Shown piece by piece: positions 36,301-44,181 of a DNA stretch of 64,000 bases. The DNA is taken from positions 1,989,246 to 2,053,245 of the forward strand of contig NC_087081.1 of assembly GCF_026151205.1 (NCBI RefSeq), written 5' to 3'. The DNA comes from Bolinopsis microptera. Its lineage: Eukaryota > Ctenophora > Tentaculata > Lobata > Bolinopsidae. Positions within the stretch are counted from its first letter, which is position 1. Each line of letters opens with the position of its first letter. Under the pieces are notes generated by a model. That model was not told the DNA's origin, made no database searches, and was given only the letters and a program-made list of their open reading frames with translations. The translations under genes were made by a program, and so were the position numbers.

Positions 36301-38229
36301 CTTGGGAGTTTTTGGGACATCCCGTTAAATATTTTTAACAGTCGATATTTTTAACAATCGATATTTTTAACAATCATAATTTAACCCGCTACAAGGTAAC
36401 CCACATACATTAACATTTGGCAATGTCTGTGGCTCCGTTATAATTAACTTTTTATAAATCTTATACTTAGATGATTGTCTTAATATAAACTTAAACCTTT
36501 CAGTTTTAATTAAACTCTTTGACTTAGTACGCTGGTACAAACTAACAAATCTAATAAGAAAATAAGTAAATTTGGGTTCATTTGCAGGTCTGTGCGCTAA
36601 CATCATTGTGATGTTGATAGCCTTCATATCTTTCTACGACTGCTTCCAAACTTGGTTCAGATACTTTGCTTTGTGTGTAAACTGGGATATCACCTTCACG
36701 GTAAGTGGTGTTTACTCTTTCTTCGATAGAATATATTATCTGAAATTGAAATAAATAATAAAACTGTTTTTATTATCAGTATCACCTCAGAATCATCAAA
36801 TATTTTGTCCGACTAAAAAAGATTTTAATCATTTAAATGTTCACTGAGACGTTTGATAATCAATACATTACATTTAATTTATATTCTAATTTATAATTTG
36901 TAATTTAATTACACAGGAACTGATAGGATACATCTTCGTTCCCTTTGCCTGGATGCTGGGAATAGAGGAGAGTCAATGTCAGCACGCCGGGGAGTTGCTC
37001 GCTTTGAAGATATTAGTTAACGAGTACGTGGCGTACGCTACTCTGGCTCAGAAATTAAAGGTAAAGTAGCGGCAGTTGTACTTGTAAATTAAAGGTAAAG
37101 TAGCGGCAGTTGTACTTGTAAATTAAAGGTAAAGTAGCGGCAGTTGTACTTGCAAATTAACGGTAAAGTAGCGGCAGTTGTACTTGTAAATTAACGGTAA
37201 AGTAGCGGCAGTTGTACTTGTAAATTAACGGTAAAGTAGCGGCAGTTGTACTTGTAAATTAAAGGTAAAGTAGCGGCAGTTGTACTTGTAAATTAAAGGT
37301 AAAGTAGCGGCAGTTGTACTTGTAAATTAAAGGTAAAGTAGCGGCAGTTGTACTTGTAAATTAAAGGTAAAGTAGCGGCAGTTGTACTTGTAAATTAAAG
37401 GTAAAGTAGCGGCAGTTGTACTTGTAAATTAAAGGTAAAGTAGCGGCAGTTGTACTTGTAAATTAAAGGTAAACTTCATTTCCACTGTGGACCCCTCTTT
37501 TCAATTGGAAAGCCTTAAGATTACACTCATACTAAATTACATCATAAAATCACTTCAACGCATTCCTACTTTTAATCAAGATAACATTATATTATATTAC
37601 TAAAACTTATTCACATATTAATTATACATGATAACCTAATAGATTACAAATACTTATTCGCGTATTTAATCAGGATAATCTTATCAACACGAGAACAGAG
37701 GTGTTGATGACGTATGCTCTGTGCGGCTTTGGGAACATATCTTCCATGGGAATACAAGTAAGTTATACATTAATTAAGGGTCATTTAATCAATAATGACA
37801 ATGGACATCTCTAATTCATTGAAAGATTGAAATAGAGCCAACTAGCTTAGGGACGTATCAGCGTAATTGTAAATTAAGTTACAAAGTAACGTTATACGCA
37901 TTTCTCATCGATTCTGAAGAAATGAAAAATCGAATTGTACTTTTAATTGAAATATGTTGTTACTTTTATTTGAAATATGTTTTCAATTCTATTCAATTAA
38001 CATCTTATCTTATTAAGCTATCTAAAGCCGACACGAACCAAAACGAACCAAAACATTGCACATTTACTGAATGATTAAATAACGATAACCTCAGGTCGGA
38101 GCACTGTCAGTGATGGCTCCCTCCAGAAAGTCAGACCTAGCAAAGCTAGTAGTGAGTGCTATGTTAGCGGGAACTGTTGCCTGTCAGATGACTGCTTGTA
38201 TCGCGGGCATCCTCCTCGACGTTGAATAG
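12337..38229 (+). CDS. SLC28: Concentrative nucleoside transporter (SLC28/CNT family), 16 coding exons, 600 aa
   Basis: Sodium- or proton-coupled nucleoside uptake carrier of the plasma membrane (family knowledge). Coding exons: 12337-12372, 21638-21700, 29714-29818, 30035-30208, 33130-33300, 33567-33629, 34011-34134, 34561-34645, 35003-35112, 35425-35601, 35861-35977, 36144-36245, 36588-36700, 36917-37060, 37674-37757, 38095-38229. All junctions are GT..AG and all phases agree. Residues 1-68 are a cytosolic acidic N-terminus; the membrane part starts near residue 75. Family landmarks: [16 protein letters not shown] (205-220), [12 protein letters not shown] (332-343, re-entrant hairpin 1), [15 protein letters not shown] (about 366-380), PFAWMLGI (489-496), NEYVAY (515-520, hairpin 2), LCGFGNISS (543-551). 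Length is close to animal CNTs (about 600-690). Met338 replaces the usual Gln of GQTE. Introns 1 and 2 (9.3 and 8.0 kb) are packed with repeats, and several splice sites are locally duplicated. The first ATG is the least certain part; paralogue (A1, A2 or A3) is not assignable. Confidence 0.93.
12778..14157. mobile_element. TTAA-flanked foldback element with G-run and C-run ends
   Basis: A 1.38-kb near-palindrome. The left arm (12778-13454) begins with 26 G residues; the right arm (13468-14157) is its reverse complement with scattered mismatches and ends with 19 C residues; the loop is 13 bp. TTAA lies immediately outside both ends (12774-12777, 14158-14161), as expected for the target duplication of piggyBac- or Kolobok-type transposition. 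ORFs in it are short and mirror each other, so it has no transposase. It sits in intron 1 of the transporter. The element class is inferred from the TTAA only. Confidence 0.8.
14162..14790. other. Intron 1 segment, nothing recognised
   Basis: AT-rich sequence with no repeat boundary or exon that fits the transporter phase. Confidence 0.4.
14791..15944. repeat. 19-bp C-rich minisatellite, about 60 copies
   Basis: Units of 18-19 bp, (A/T)(T/G)CTCACTGACCCCCCATT, alternate between AGCTCAC and ATCTCAC forms. Blocks of several units recur (for example the CACAGACCCC and ATCCCTCTGACC variants appear at about 15020-15120, 15450-15560 and 15860-15890), so multi-unit segments were duplicated. One unit has a C expansion near 15761-15774. 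Strong strand asymmetry: C5-C6 tracts every 19 bp on the plus strand. Confidence 0.95.
15945..16044 (+). mobile_element. TTAC..GTAA mini-element
   Basis: About 100 bp beginning TTACCTGGGGACCCCAGG and reading through GGCGGAATGACAGACTGAGC to CCAATAA. An extra AACATATGATACTATAATA block makes it longer than the family consensus. Confidence 0.6.
16061..16145 (+). mobile_element. TTAC..GTAA mini-element
   Basis: 85 bp from TTACCTGGGGACCCCAGA to CCTAGTAA, 16 bp after the preceding copy and in the same orientation. Confidence 0.6.
16625..17040 (-). pseudogene. Degraded reverse-transcriptase C-terminus, copy 1
   Basis: Read on the minus strand, [17 protein letters not shown] is followed, with in-frame stops and frame changes, by [13 protein letters not shown] and then [20 protein letters not shown] and DIWRGYL. 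This is the usual order (WTL motif, R-GH block, ELRTLM-DR-W block) at the end of animal non-LTR retrotransposon polyproteins. Several stops show that it is dead. A second copy lies in the tandem duplication. Confidence 0.7.
17603..17702 (+). mobile_element. TTAC..GTAA mini-element (duplicate of 15945)
   Basis: Carried along in the segmental duplication; one base differs (GATTCAGCGG for GATTCGGCGG). Confidence 0.6.
17719..17803 (+). mobile_element. TTAC..GTAA mini-element (duplicate of 16061)
   Basis: Carried along in the segmental duplication and apparently identical to its parent copy. Confidence 0.6.
18283..18670 (-). pseudogene. Degraded reverse-transcriptase C-terminus, copy 2
   Basis: Duplicate of the fragment at 16625. 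Here the internal deletion removes the segment after the YGSET-like start. The [16 protein letters not shown] block is retained. Confidence 0.65.
19218..21637. other. Rest of transporter intron 1
   Basis: AT-rich sequence with one pogo-like MITE (19993-20152). I found no exon that keeps the transporter phase, and the short plus-strand ORFs near 20300-20676 have no recognisable content. Confidence 0.45.
19993..20152. mobile_element. pogo/Tc1-mariner-like MITE
   Basis: About 160 bp with inverted ends CAGTAATACCCTGATTTACC and CGCGGTAAATCGGGGTATTG, preceded by TA. The end sequence resembles pogo/Tigger-type termini and recurs at 28663-28758. Non-coding. Confidence 0.55.
21899..22745 (-). CDS. 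Small secreted Cys-rich protein with VWC-like core, two exons, nested in transporter intron 2
   Basis: Exon 1 is 22745-22509 and exon 2 is 22036-21899 (stop TAA). The donor is ACA|GTGAGT, the acceptor AATGACAG, and both exons are in phase 0, giving about 124 aa. The start [20 protein letters not shown] gives a clear signal peptide; an upstream in-frame Met (22817) would precede it by 24 residues, and a GTAAGT near 22828 with a pyrimidine-rich stretch before 22750 suggests a short 5'UTR intron instead. A basic linker (KKWKKKNK) follows. Then CDF..ICGYCRC..LICDQTIC fits the CxxCxC(n)C(4)C core of von Willebrand C modules. Exon 2 adds [20 protein letters not shown], somewhat like a thrombospondin-type WxxW. 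The function is unknown; extracellular signalling or defence peptides are possible. The exon pairing is inferred, without transcript support. Confidence 0.6.
22746..23529. other. Intron 2 segment without recognised gene
   Basis: Probably contains the promoter and 5'UTR of the nested minus-strand gene (about 22746-22860). No other feature is supported. Confidence 0.35.
23530..24860 (+). pseudogene. Non-LTR retrotransposon ORF2, thumb to C-terminal zinc knuckle, frameshifted
   Basis: A 326-codon frame begins [11 protein letters not shown] just after the point where the YxDD-containing palm would end. It continues with [53 protein letters not shown] and [11 protein letters not shown], the thumb/connection signature of a widespread animal LINE family. 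Near 24455-24465 the frame changes: the next frame reads [20 protein letters not shown], a CxxC..H..C zinc knuckle, then [14 protein letters not shown] and a tail to about 24860. It has lost the endonuclease and palm by 5' truncation and has a frameshift, so it is inactive. It lies in transporter intron 2, same strand as the host gene. Confidence 0.85.
24861..25428. other. Intron 2 segment with decamer repeat
   Basis: Contains only a 10-bp tandem repeat (25216-25263) and fragments resembling ACACCACGGCATCAAC / ACGCGAATT that recur once each. No gene. Confidence 0.4.
25216..25263. repeat. 10-bp tandem repeat
   Basis: Nearly five copies of CAAGGTTTAC. Confidence 0.9.
25429..25983 (-). pseudogene. 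Non-LTR retrotransposon ORF2 C-terminal fragment with zinc-binding motif
   Basis: 184 residues open on the minus strand. Recognisable parts are [20 protein letters not shown], then [24 protein letters not shown], a C-x2-C..H-x4-C zinc-binding tail typical of LINE ORF2 proteins in which the last block reads EDE-HFL-CP-Y. Polymerase domains are missing. The N-terminal end is simply where the frame opens; the fragment may be longer. It is opposite in strand to the fragment at 23530 and of a different LINE family. Confidence 0.75.
26166..26460 (+). pseudogene. Reverse-transcriptase-type element C-terminus, frameshifted
   Basis: One plus frame reads [26 protein letters not shown] and the next frame continues [20 protein letters not shown], then [18 protein letters not shown] and SKKTTIW. 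Together they resemble the K-Y-LV-E--GW---PVEVG-RG block with the downstream ER-S--LW--R motif at the very end of some animal retroelement polyproteins. The one-base shift lies near 26255-26262. Probably a dead fragment. Confidence 0.6.
26461..26877. other. Intron 2 segment
   Basis: Contains GAGGGCTGTTTA/GAGGGCTGTTAG-like short direct repeats (26750-26810). Nothing coding is supported. Confidence 0.4.
26878..27690. repeat. 154-bp tandem repeat, five copies
   Basis: Units start with GTTGACTTGAAACCTATATT at 26878, 27032, 27186, 27340 and 27494. Copies 2-5 are almost identical. Copy 1 lacks the AACAACCAGAGAATA junction that precedes the others, marking the unduplicated edge. The array ends in a GCTGCACCCT-rich decayed tail (27610-27690). 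Located in transporter intron 2. Confidence 0.95.
27691..29713. other. Distal intron 2, no gene seen
   Basis: AT-rich intronic sequence with a pogo-like MITE at 28663-28758. No exon compatible with the phase-0 junction between 21700 and 29714 was found. Confidence 0.45.
28663..28758. mobile_element. pogo/Tc1-mariner-like MITE, short
   Basis: About 96 bp. Ends CTGTTAAAATCCCGATTTAC and CGGTAAATCGTGG..ATTACTG are inverted relative to each other, with TA next to the right end. Same family as 19993-20152. Confidence 0.5.
30377..33060. mobile_element. 2.7-kb TTAA-flanked piggyBac-like non-autonomous element
   Basis: Exact ends CCCATTAGGGACGA and TCGTCCCTAATGGG are bounded by TTAA on both sides (30373-30376, 33061-33064). 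CCC termini in TTAA are the hallmark of piggyBac-type elements (family knowledge). Long inner inverted repeats of about 600 bp (30731-31333 and 32338-32934) are nearly perfect and carry palindromes of the form GGGTC-N5-CGACCC at 30757, 30895, 31043 and 31185, with mirror copies in the right arm and one more at 30393. The middle has no intact ORF. It sits in transporter intron 4. Confidence 0.85.
31830..32051. repeat. C28...G16-bounded inverted insert
   Basis: A run of 28 C (31830-31857) and one of 16 G (32036-32051) face each other across about 178 bp. Outside them GGACAAGGAAAAAGC and, on the opposite strand, GGACAATTTTTACGC are similar, so the G/C runs appear to lie inside a small inverted-repeat element nested in the TTAA element. 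Confidence 0.5.
34928..35033. repeat. 53-bp tandem duplication over the exon 9 acceptor
   Basis: The segment TTTACACTTACTCATTTTCAG plus the first 32 exon bases occurs twice, giving acceptors at 34949 and 35002. Only the second keeps the reading frame: the first adds 53 nt. Confidence 0.9.
35604..35655. repeat. (TTTCAC/TTTCAT)n hexamer run next to exon 10 donor
   Basis: Hexamers CACTTT/CATTTT begin three bases after the donor of exon 10. A second, shorter run occurs just after exon 11 (35988-36013), and the same hexamers recur 3' of the gene (38530-39215). Confidence 0.9.
35673..35706. repeat. Duplicate of the exon 10 end and donor
   Basis: Repeats 35570-35603 (the last 32 coding bases plus GT) with one G fewer, so exon 10 has a second, downstream donor-like site at 35705. 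Use of it would add intronic sequence. Confidence 0.9.
37054..37470. repeat. 34-bp minisatellite containing the exon 14 splice donor
   Basis: Twelve 34-bp units (GTAAAGTAGCGGCAGTTGTA, then CTTGTAAATTAAAG or CTTGTAAATTAACG) start exactly at the intron 14 donor. Because each unit ends in AAATTAAAG or AAATTAACG and the next begins GTAAAGT, the donor is reproduced 13 times at 34-bp spacing. Only the first gives the full-length protein; the unit has an in-frame TAG two codons past the donor. Confidence 0.95.
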
Positions 38230-38611
38230 GAGTTAGAGATAAAACTAATCAAGTAACTAGGAATATATTCCAAATAGGGATTGAGTAACTATGAATCTAT
38301 AACTCCAAGAATAGGAATGAAATATAGAACTCCACAGTTAGAACCCCTCAGATCAGATATACTGTGTTGCAACCACTTGTGGACTAATCCAAGCCAAGTT
38401 GGCTCAAAGCCAAGTTGGCTCAAAGCCAAGTTGACTCCAAGCCAAGTTGCTATAACACTAACACACTGGGTCCCGGGGCCCAGTGAATCAAAACTTTTAT
38501 ACCACACTTTCAGATTATAGGGAATATTAACAGAGAACACTTTCACTTTCACATTATAAGGTTTACTAACAGCGAACACTTTCCACTTTCCCAGTGAATC
38601 AAACCTTTTAT
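38230..38611. other. 3' flank of the transporter
   Basis: No AATAAA lies close to the stop codon, so the 3' end is not placed. Contains a GCCAAGTTGGCTCAAA-type short tandem repeat (38391-38445). Confidence 0.4.
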
Positions 38612-39215
38612 CAGAGTTGAAAAATACGTGAGATAATTTTTTAAATACGCCGTATTTTGCGTATTTTTGCTTAGAAATAAAATACGTCAAAAATACGTCA
38701 TTCGTTTGCATTTTTTTTTCGAACACATTTCTATTTAACTTCAACGCTTTATATAATGCTTTGGTATAGCACGTGCCCAGTACTCTGAAGTCATATGCGA
38801 GGTGAAAAACGACAGAGCTACGCGAGTTTTGATAAAATCGTAAATTTATATAAAGCAATAGTACTTATTACTTTATTGGAGCTATCAATGGTACAAAAAC
38901 GCTTTTTACGTATTTTATTCAACAAAAATAAAATACGCCGTATTTAACGTATTTTTGATATTTTATAAAATTCGTAAAATACGTATTTTTCAACTCTGCC
39001 TTTTATACCACACTTTCAGATTATAGGGAATATTAACAGAGAACACTTTCACTTTCAGATTATAAGGTTTACTAACTAGAAACACTTTCACTTTCAGATT
39101 ATAAGGTTCACTAATAGTAAACACTTTCACTTTCACTTTCACATTATAAGGTTTACTAACAGCGAACAATTTCCACTTTCCCAGTGAATCAAACCTTTTA
39201 TACCACACTTTCATT
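38530..39215. repeat. Imperfect CTTTCA-rich tandem repeat, interrupted by a MITE
   Basis: Degenerate units of the form CACTTTCACTTTCAGATTAT plus AAGGTTTACTAA occur before and after the hAT-type MITE, which interrupted one of them (the CCTTTTAT of the unit is the target duplication). Confidence 0.7.
38612..38998. mobile_element. hAT-type MITE, 387 bp
   Basis: Terminal inverted repeats CAGAGTTGAAAAATACGT and ACGTATTTTTCAACTCTG are exact over 18 bp, and the element is flanked by an exact 8-bp duplication CCTTTTAT (38604-38611 and 38999-39006). CAG..CTG ends with an 8-bp duplication are diagnostic of the hAT superfamily. No transposase ORF. Confidence 0.92.
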
Positions 39216-39592
39216 TTAAGATTATAGGGAATGCTAATACAGAATACTCACGATTATAGTAAATACTAACAGCAACCACTCAATTAACTAACTTTTAGTT
39301 TTTACCGGCTGTCATTTATATTATTTACTAGCCACTCGAATGAAAAGTCGCGATTATCAATTAAGCAAGTGCTCTTTTATACGAATATGCTAGTTTAATA
39401 ACAGCTGACTGTTTTGTTTTATATAACGATTGATTTATATTTAGAATTATTGGTTTATTTTGGCAATTTTCGAAATTTTATTTACGGCTTGTACCCAAGT
39501 AAAAATTCAATAGAATGAATTGTTTAACGATATTGTTTGAAACGTTTCGTACAACCTAGAACACTCGTCTTTCTAATTCATTTTACCACGTA
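39007..39592. other. Intergenic sequence
   Basis: Tail of the CTTTCA repeats, then AT-rich sequence with no recognised feature up to the target duplication of the next element. Confidence 0.4.
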
Positions 39593-40335
39593 GACTTTTA
39601 GGACCTTAACTGATAGTTGAAATTCGACATATGACGTCATCTAGCGTCATCTAGCGTCATCAAGCGTGAAATATCGCCAGATGATGATAGATGATGATAG
39701 ATGACGCTAGATGACGCCAATTAGCGACATTGTCGCTAAGTGCACGGCACCTTTCGAATGTCGCTATCTAGCGCTATCTAGCGCTATCTAGCGCTATCTA
39801 GCGCTATATGACGCTATATGACGCTAGATGACGCTACATGACGCTAGATGACGCTAAGCACGCAACACTGACGCCAGGCGACAGATAGCGCTATTTTCAT
39901 AAAAATTCTAGGGACGACATCTAGCGTCATCTAGCGTCATATGTTGCCGCGACATCTGACGCTATCTGACGCCATCTAGCGATATCTGACGTCATCTGAC
40001 GACATCTGTCGCGACGACATCTGACGCAGGCGACATCAAGCGCTGGATAGCGGGATAAGTCAGTTTACGACAGTTTACGCTATCTAGCGCTATATAGCGC
40101 CAGATAGCGCTATATGGCGTCAGATGTTGTTGCGACATATAGCGCTAGATAGCGTTAGATAGCGCTAAATAGCGTTAGATAGCGCTAAATAGCGAAGAAT
40201 TTTGGGTCGTGACAGTCCAGGCTATTTAGCGCTAGATGTCGCTATCTAGCGCTATATGTCGCTGCGTCAGATGTCGTCGCTACATATATAGCACAAGATA
40301 TCATATCCTATCACAGTAACAGTAATCCTAACTCT

Positions 40336-40544
<209 letters not shown>

Positions 40545-40781
40545 ACTGGGACCGTAAGCGCAGCCTGTCTTTTCCCACCCAATCTTTTTTGTTATTTTTA
40601 TTTTATATGAAAATTAATTTTTACTGTGTATGAAAATTAATTATAATTTAAGTGAGAATGCAAATGATATAACTATATAATATATAATAAGCTTGCGCGG
40701 CTCGTCGAAGTCACCCAACTATTACACTCGATTTATCAAATATTCGGCTGAGTGGAACAAAATATTAAATATCACTTAATC

Positions 40782-41770
40782 AAGGGGTCGTTTACATATT
40801 ATAATTATATAAAGGGCCTAATGCCGCCGGCCGGGGTTTTCCAAATTATTACGCTCGCTAGTTTACCTGGGGACCTCAGGCTATTATGTTCATAAACCGA
40901 ATAGAGATCGATTAGGCGGAATGACAGGCTGAGCGCGGCCCAGTAATCGCTAGTGTGATTGTGACATAATACTAATATAGCTTAATATAGGGGGTGCACG
41001 ATAAAAAATAAACTTGCTCGGATTTTAAAAATTTTTGTACCACTGTTTTCTAGAGACTGTGAGAATTTTCACAATACCAAATTTGTTATACCTTTTTGGA
41101 AAGATCAGTGAGTTTCGCCTATGTACTGTGCCATATTTGATGGTGCGCGGCTTTTGGAGCAAAAGTAGCTGTAAAACATAAAAGTCGCGTAATTTGACCA
41201 AATTCGTCCAAATTTGACCATTTTTATCGTATTATTCGGATTTATCTTCAGTTCCTTAAATGAGATCATTCTGGAAATTGGCGACGACCTTCCAATAGGG
41301 CTTTTACAACTGTCCGAAAAATTTGGTGGATATCGGAGTTGATATAGTGATCAAAATGGGGCAAAATACGCTGCTTTTAGCTGTAACATAATGTCTGATG
41401 GTTGGATATGCTTTAAATTTTTCGGACACTTTCCTTGTAAGTCTATGAGTAAGCTTACCAATTTTTGTTGCAATTGGAGGTCGGGAAGGATACTCAATAT
41501 CTATTTGTTTGAAGAAAATTGTGCTGGCCGAAATTAGCGCTAAAAAACCATCCTACAGTCGGCACGCGCGGCTCACTGTCGATGGCGCACTACCTACTTA
41601 ATAGCTATGTATGGAACTGATTACTAACAATGAGAGGTCGTTCACATACCCCGTAATCAGTTTTACCATATCTATTATATTTGTATATATAATAGCCTGA
41701 GGTCCCCAGGTAAACCCCAACCTCCTCAGCTGATTACGTAATACTAATATGTAAACGACCGTCGACCCTT
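40782..41770. mobile_element. Possible nested inverted-repeat element, about 1 kb
   Basis: Left end AAGGGGTCGTTTACATATTA is matched inverted at the right by GTAAACGACC with TAATATG next to it, and both sides then carry a TTACCTGGGGACC(T/C)CAGG stretch. No target duplication is clear, so the boundaries are tentative. Confidence 0.4.
40863..40946 (+). mobile_element. TTAC..GTAA mini-element
   Basis: 84 bp from TTACCTGGGGACCTCAGG through GGCGGAATGACAGGCTGAGC to GCGGCCCAGTAA. Confidence 0.65.
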
Positions 41771-41810
41771 AACATTTCGGGATCGGAAGAAAGCGGCACG
41801 TACTATTTCG

Positions 41811-41889
41811 TTACTGGGCCGCGCTCAGCCTGTCATTCCGCCAAATCTTTATTTGTTTATGAACATAATAGCCTGGGGTCCCCAGGTAA
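41811..41889 (-). mobile_element. TTAC..GTAA mini-element, best consensus copy
   Basis: 79 bp from TTACTGGGCCGCGCTCAGCC to TGGGGTCCCCAGGTAA. The palindromic GGGGTCCCC near one end and GGGCCGCGC near the other are both intact. Confidence 0.7.
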
Positions 41890-42690
41890 TATTTCGACGA
41901 AATTTATACAAGTTACAGCTCAGTGGTGCATTTCGCCGAAAAGCATTATTGGATACCGAGAAGCATTTTTGGATGCGCGGCGCGACACACTCACAGTAAC
42001 GCATCGCGTTGATTCACGATGTCAATCCTTCACTGTTCATGTTCACAGCTCGGTGAGGCCCAGTTATGGTGCATATCGCCAATTTAGTAACATAGTTGGT
42101 CAGTTCGTACAAAAATCGTAAAAAATTCGTACAGTTCGGCACGTTTTTTCAGTTTGGGATTATTTTGGGAAAAATTCGCCTCATAAATTTTCGAAATATA
42201 TAATAAAAAGCTAATTGCAAAAATTTGTGTTAAAATGGCGGGAAACGATGAAATGTAACCTCCCGGACAAAAATAACAAATTTTTCGGACTGAAGTGATT
42301 ACTTGTAATTGTAGCGCGATGCACTACTGGGTCGCGCGCGCATCAAATAATGCTTCTCGCAAGCAAATCGGCGAGATGCGAAGGATTGACATCGTCAATC
42401 AAGTGATTACTGATTAAAAAACAAAATTGTTAAAAAAAATTCGGTAAAAATTCCTCGACAGCTTTTTAAAATTTGTACAGTTCGATACCTTTTAAAAGTT
42501 CGTACATAAAGTAACGTACTGACCAAGTATGTTTAGTAAAGCACTAGTGGTTGCAAGAAGCATTATATTATTGGCTGCGCGGCGCGGCCCAGTAGTGCAT
42601 CGCGCTACAACAAAAATCGTCAATTAGATTACTCGAAGCTCAAAGCTGTAAAGTATTTATCCAAAATAATTCCGATCCCGATCCCGATTG

Positions 42691-42787
42691 TTACTGGGCC
42701 GCGCTCAGCCTGTCATTCCGCCAAATCTTTATTCGCCAAATCTTAATGTTTATGAACATGTACATAATAGCTTGGGTCCCCATGTAA
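42691..42787 (-). mobile_element. TTAC..GTAA mini-element with internal duplication
   Basis: 97 bp. The CGCCAAATCTTTATT block is duplicated inside and the right end is decayed (GGGTCCCCATGTAA). Confidence 0.6.
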
Positions 42788-42788
42788 G

Positions 42789-42869
42789 TTACTGGGCCGC
42801 GCTCAGCCTGTCATTCCGCCAAATCTATATATCTGTTAATGAACATAATAGCCTGGGGTCCTCAGGTAA
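42789..42869 (-). mobile_element. TTAC..GTAA mini-element, tandem neighbour
   Basis: 81 bp, one base after the preceding copy and in the same orientation; ends TGGGGTCCTCAGGTAA. Confidence 0.65.
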
Positions 42870-43684
42870 CAGGTAAGAGGATTGACATAACTTATAAATT
42901 TATAATATATTAATTGAAATTCTAAATACTGAATTCATCGCATTTTAAGGGTTTTGGTATTTTCGTAGCTAAATTGCACTAAAGCTTTCGCGCTTGCACT
43001 TCACACTTGCGCGTAGTTCGTAAACTGAAAACTCGTGGGTACGATATATGTGATTACTGAACAATAAATTCGGCTCGACTCTCATTACATTCTTTTGATA
43101 ACTTGCTGTGCGAGATTTCAATACTATTAATTAAGCCTATACCAGCCGGCAAAGTTTTTATATCTAGACAGATAGCGCTATCTAGCGCTATCTAGCGTAA
43201 ACTGTCACAAACCGACATTCTCCGCTAGATAGCGCCAGATAGCGCTAGTAAGCGCTAGATAGCGCTGCGTCAGATGTCGTTGCGACATATAGCGTTAGAT
43301 AGCGCTAGATACCGCTAGATGTCGCAAAAAAAAGGGCGGAAATTTTATGAAAATAGCGCTATCTGTCGCCTGGTGTCAGTGCTGCGTGCTTAGCGTCATC
43401 TAGCGTCATCTAGCGTCATCTAGCGTCATCTAGCGTCATATAGCGTCATATAGCGTCATATAGCGCTAGATAGCGCTAGATAGCGCTAGATAGCGCTAGA
43501 TAGCGACATTCGAAAGGTGCCGTGCACTTAGCGACAATGTCGCTAATTGGCGTCATCTAGCGTCATCTAGCGTCATCTAGCGTCATCTATCATCATCTGG
43601 CGATATTTCACGCTAGATGACGCTAGATGACGCTAGATGACGTCATATGTCGAATTTCAACTATCAGTAAAGGTCCGACTTTTA

Positions 43685-44038
43685 CACACCACCAGTACCA
43701 CAATTTACATTTCTTTATTAATTCCGAATCCAGGTATGAAACCAAAATTAATCAAACTGCAGTTTACATTTTGATATGATGAAAATGATATTAACAAAGA
43801 AACTGATAACTTTCACATAAATTAAATCTCACATAATAACTCAATTGCAGTGAAAGTCCTGATTTCATTATACCCGCAGACAATACTAACTTCTTAACTT
43901 TAAAAGTAAGCAGTAACTATACTAAACTACTGTTACTTTTCTAACAGTAATTAATTTTGTTATTTTCAAGCCCTCTTCTGCTTGTTCAGTCTGTATGTTA
44001 TTCTTTGAACAGCAGCTCTTGTTGTTGAAGGATAATCA
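43685..44038. other. 3' flank of the pentraxin-like gene
   Basis: AT-rich sequence with no feature recognised. Confidence 0.4.
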
Positions 44039-44044
44039 TTTATT
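44039..44044 (-). terminator. Candidate poly(A) signal of the pentraxin-like gene
   Basis: AATAAA on the minus strand, 138 nt downstream of the predicted stop codon. It is the first such hexamer after the stop that I noticed; cleavage site not determined. Confidence 0.35.
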
Positions 44045-44181
44045 CTTTTATTCCCTACTTCAAGTCCATCTCGCATGACAATAAAAATGCTGATTTGTTC
44101 CCGAGATGCTTCATTGATACAGTTGATTACAATAAACAGCACTGAGTACTCCTTTATAATAACTTCCATTATTTGGAGCGG

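Noticed and set aside
38289-38858. 189-aa minus-strand ORF
   Set aside because: Spans the boundary of the hAT-type MITE and the CTTTCA repeat; composition is that of the repeats (VKVFSVNIPYNLKV).
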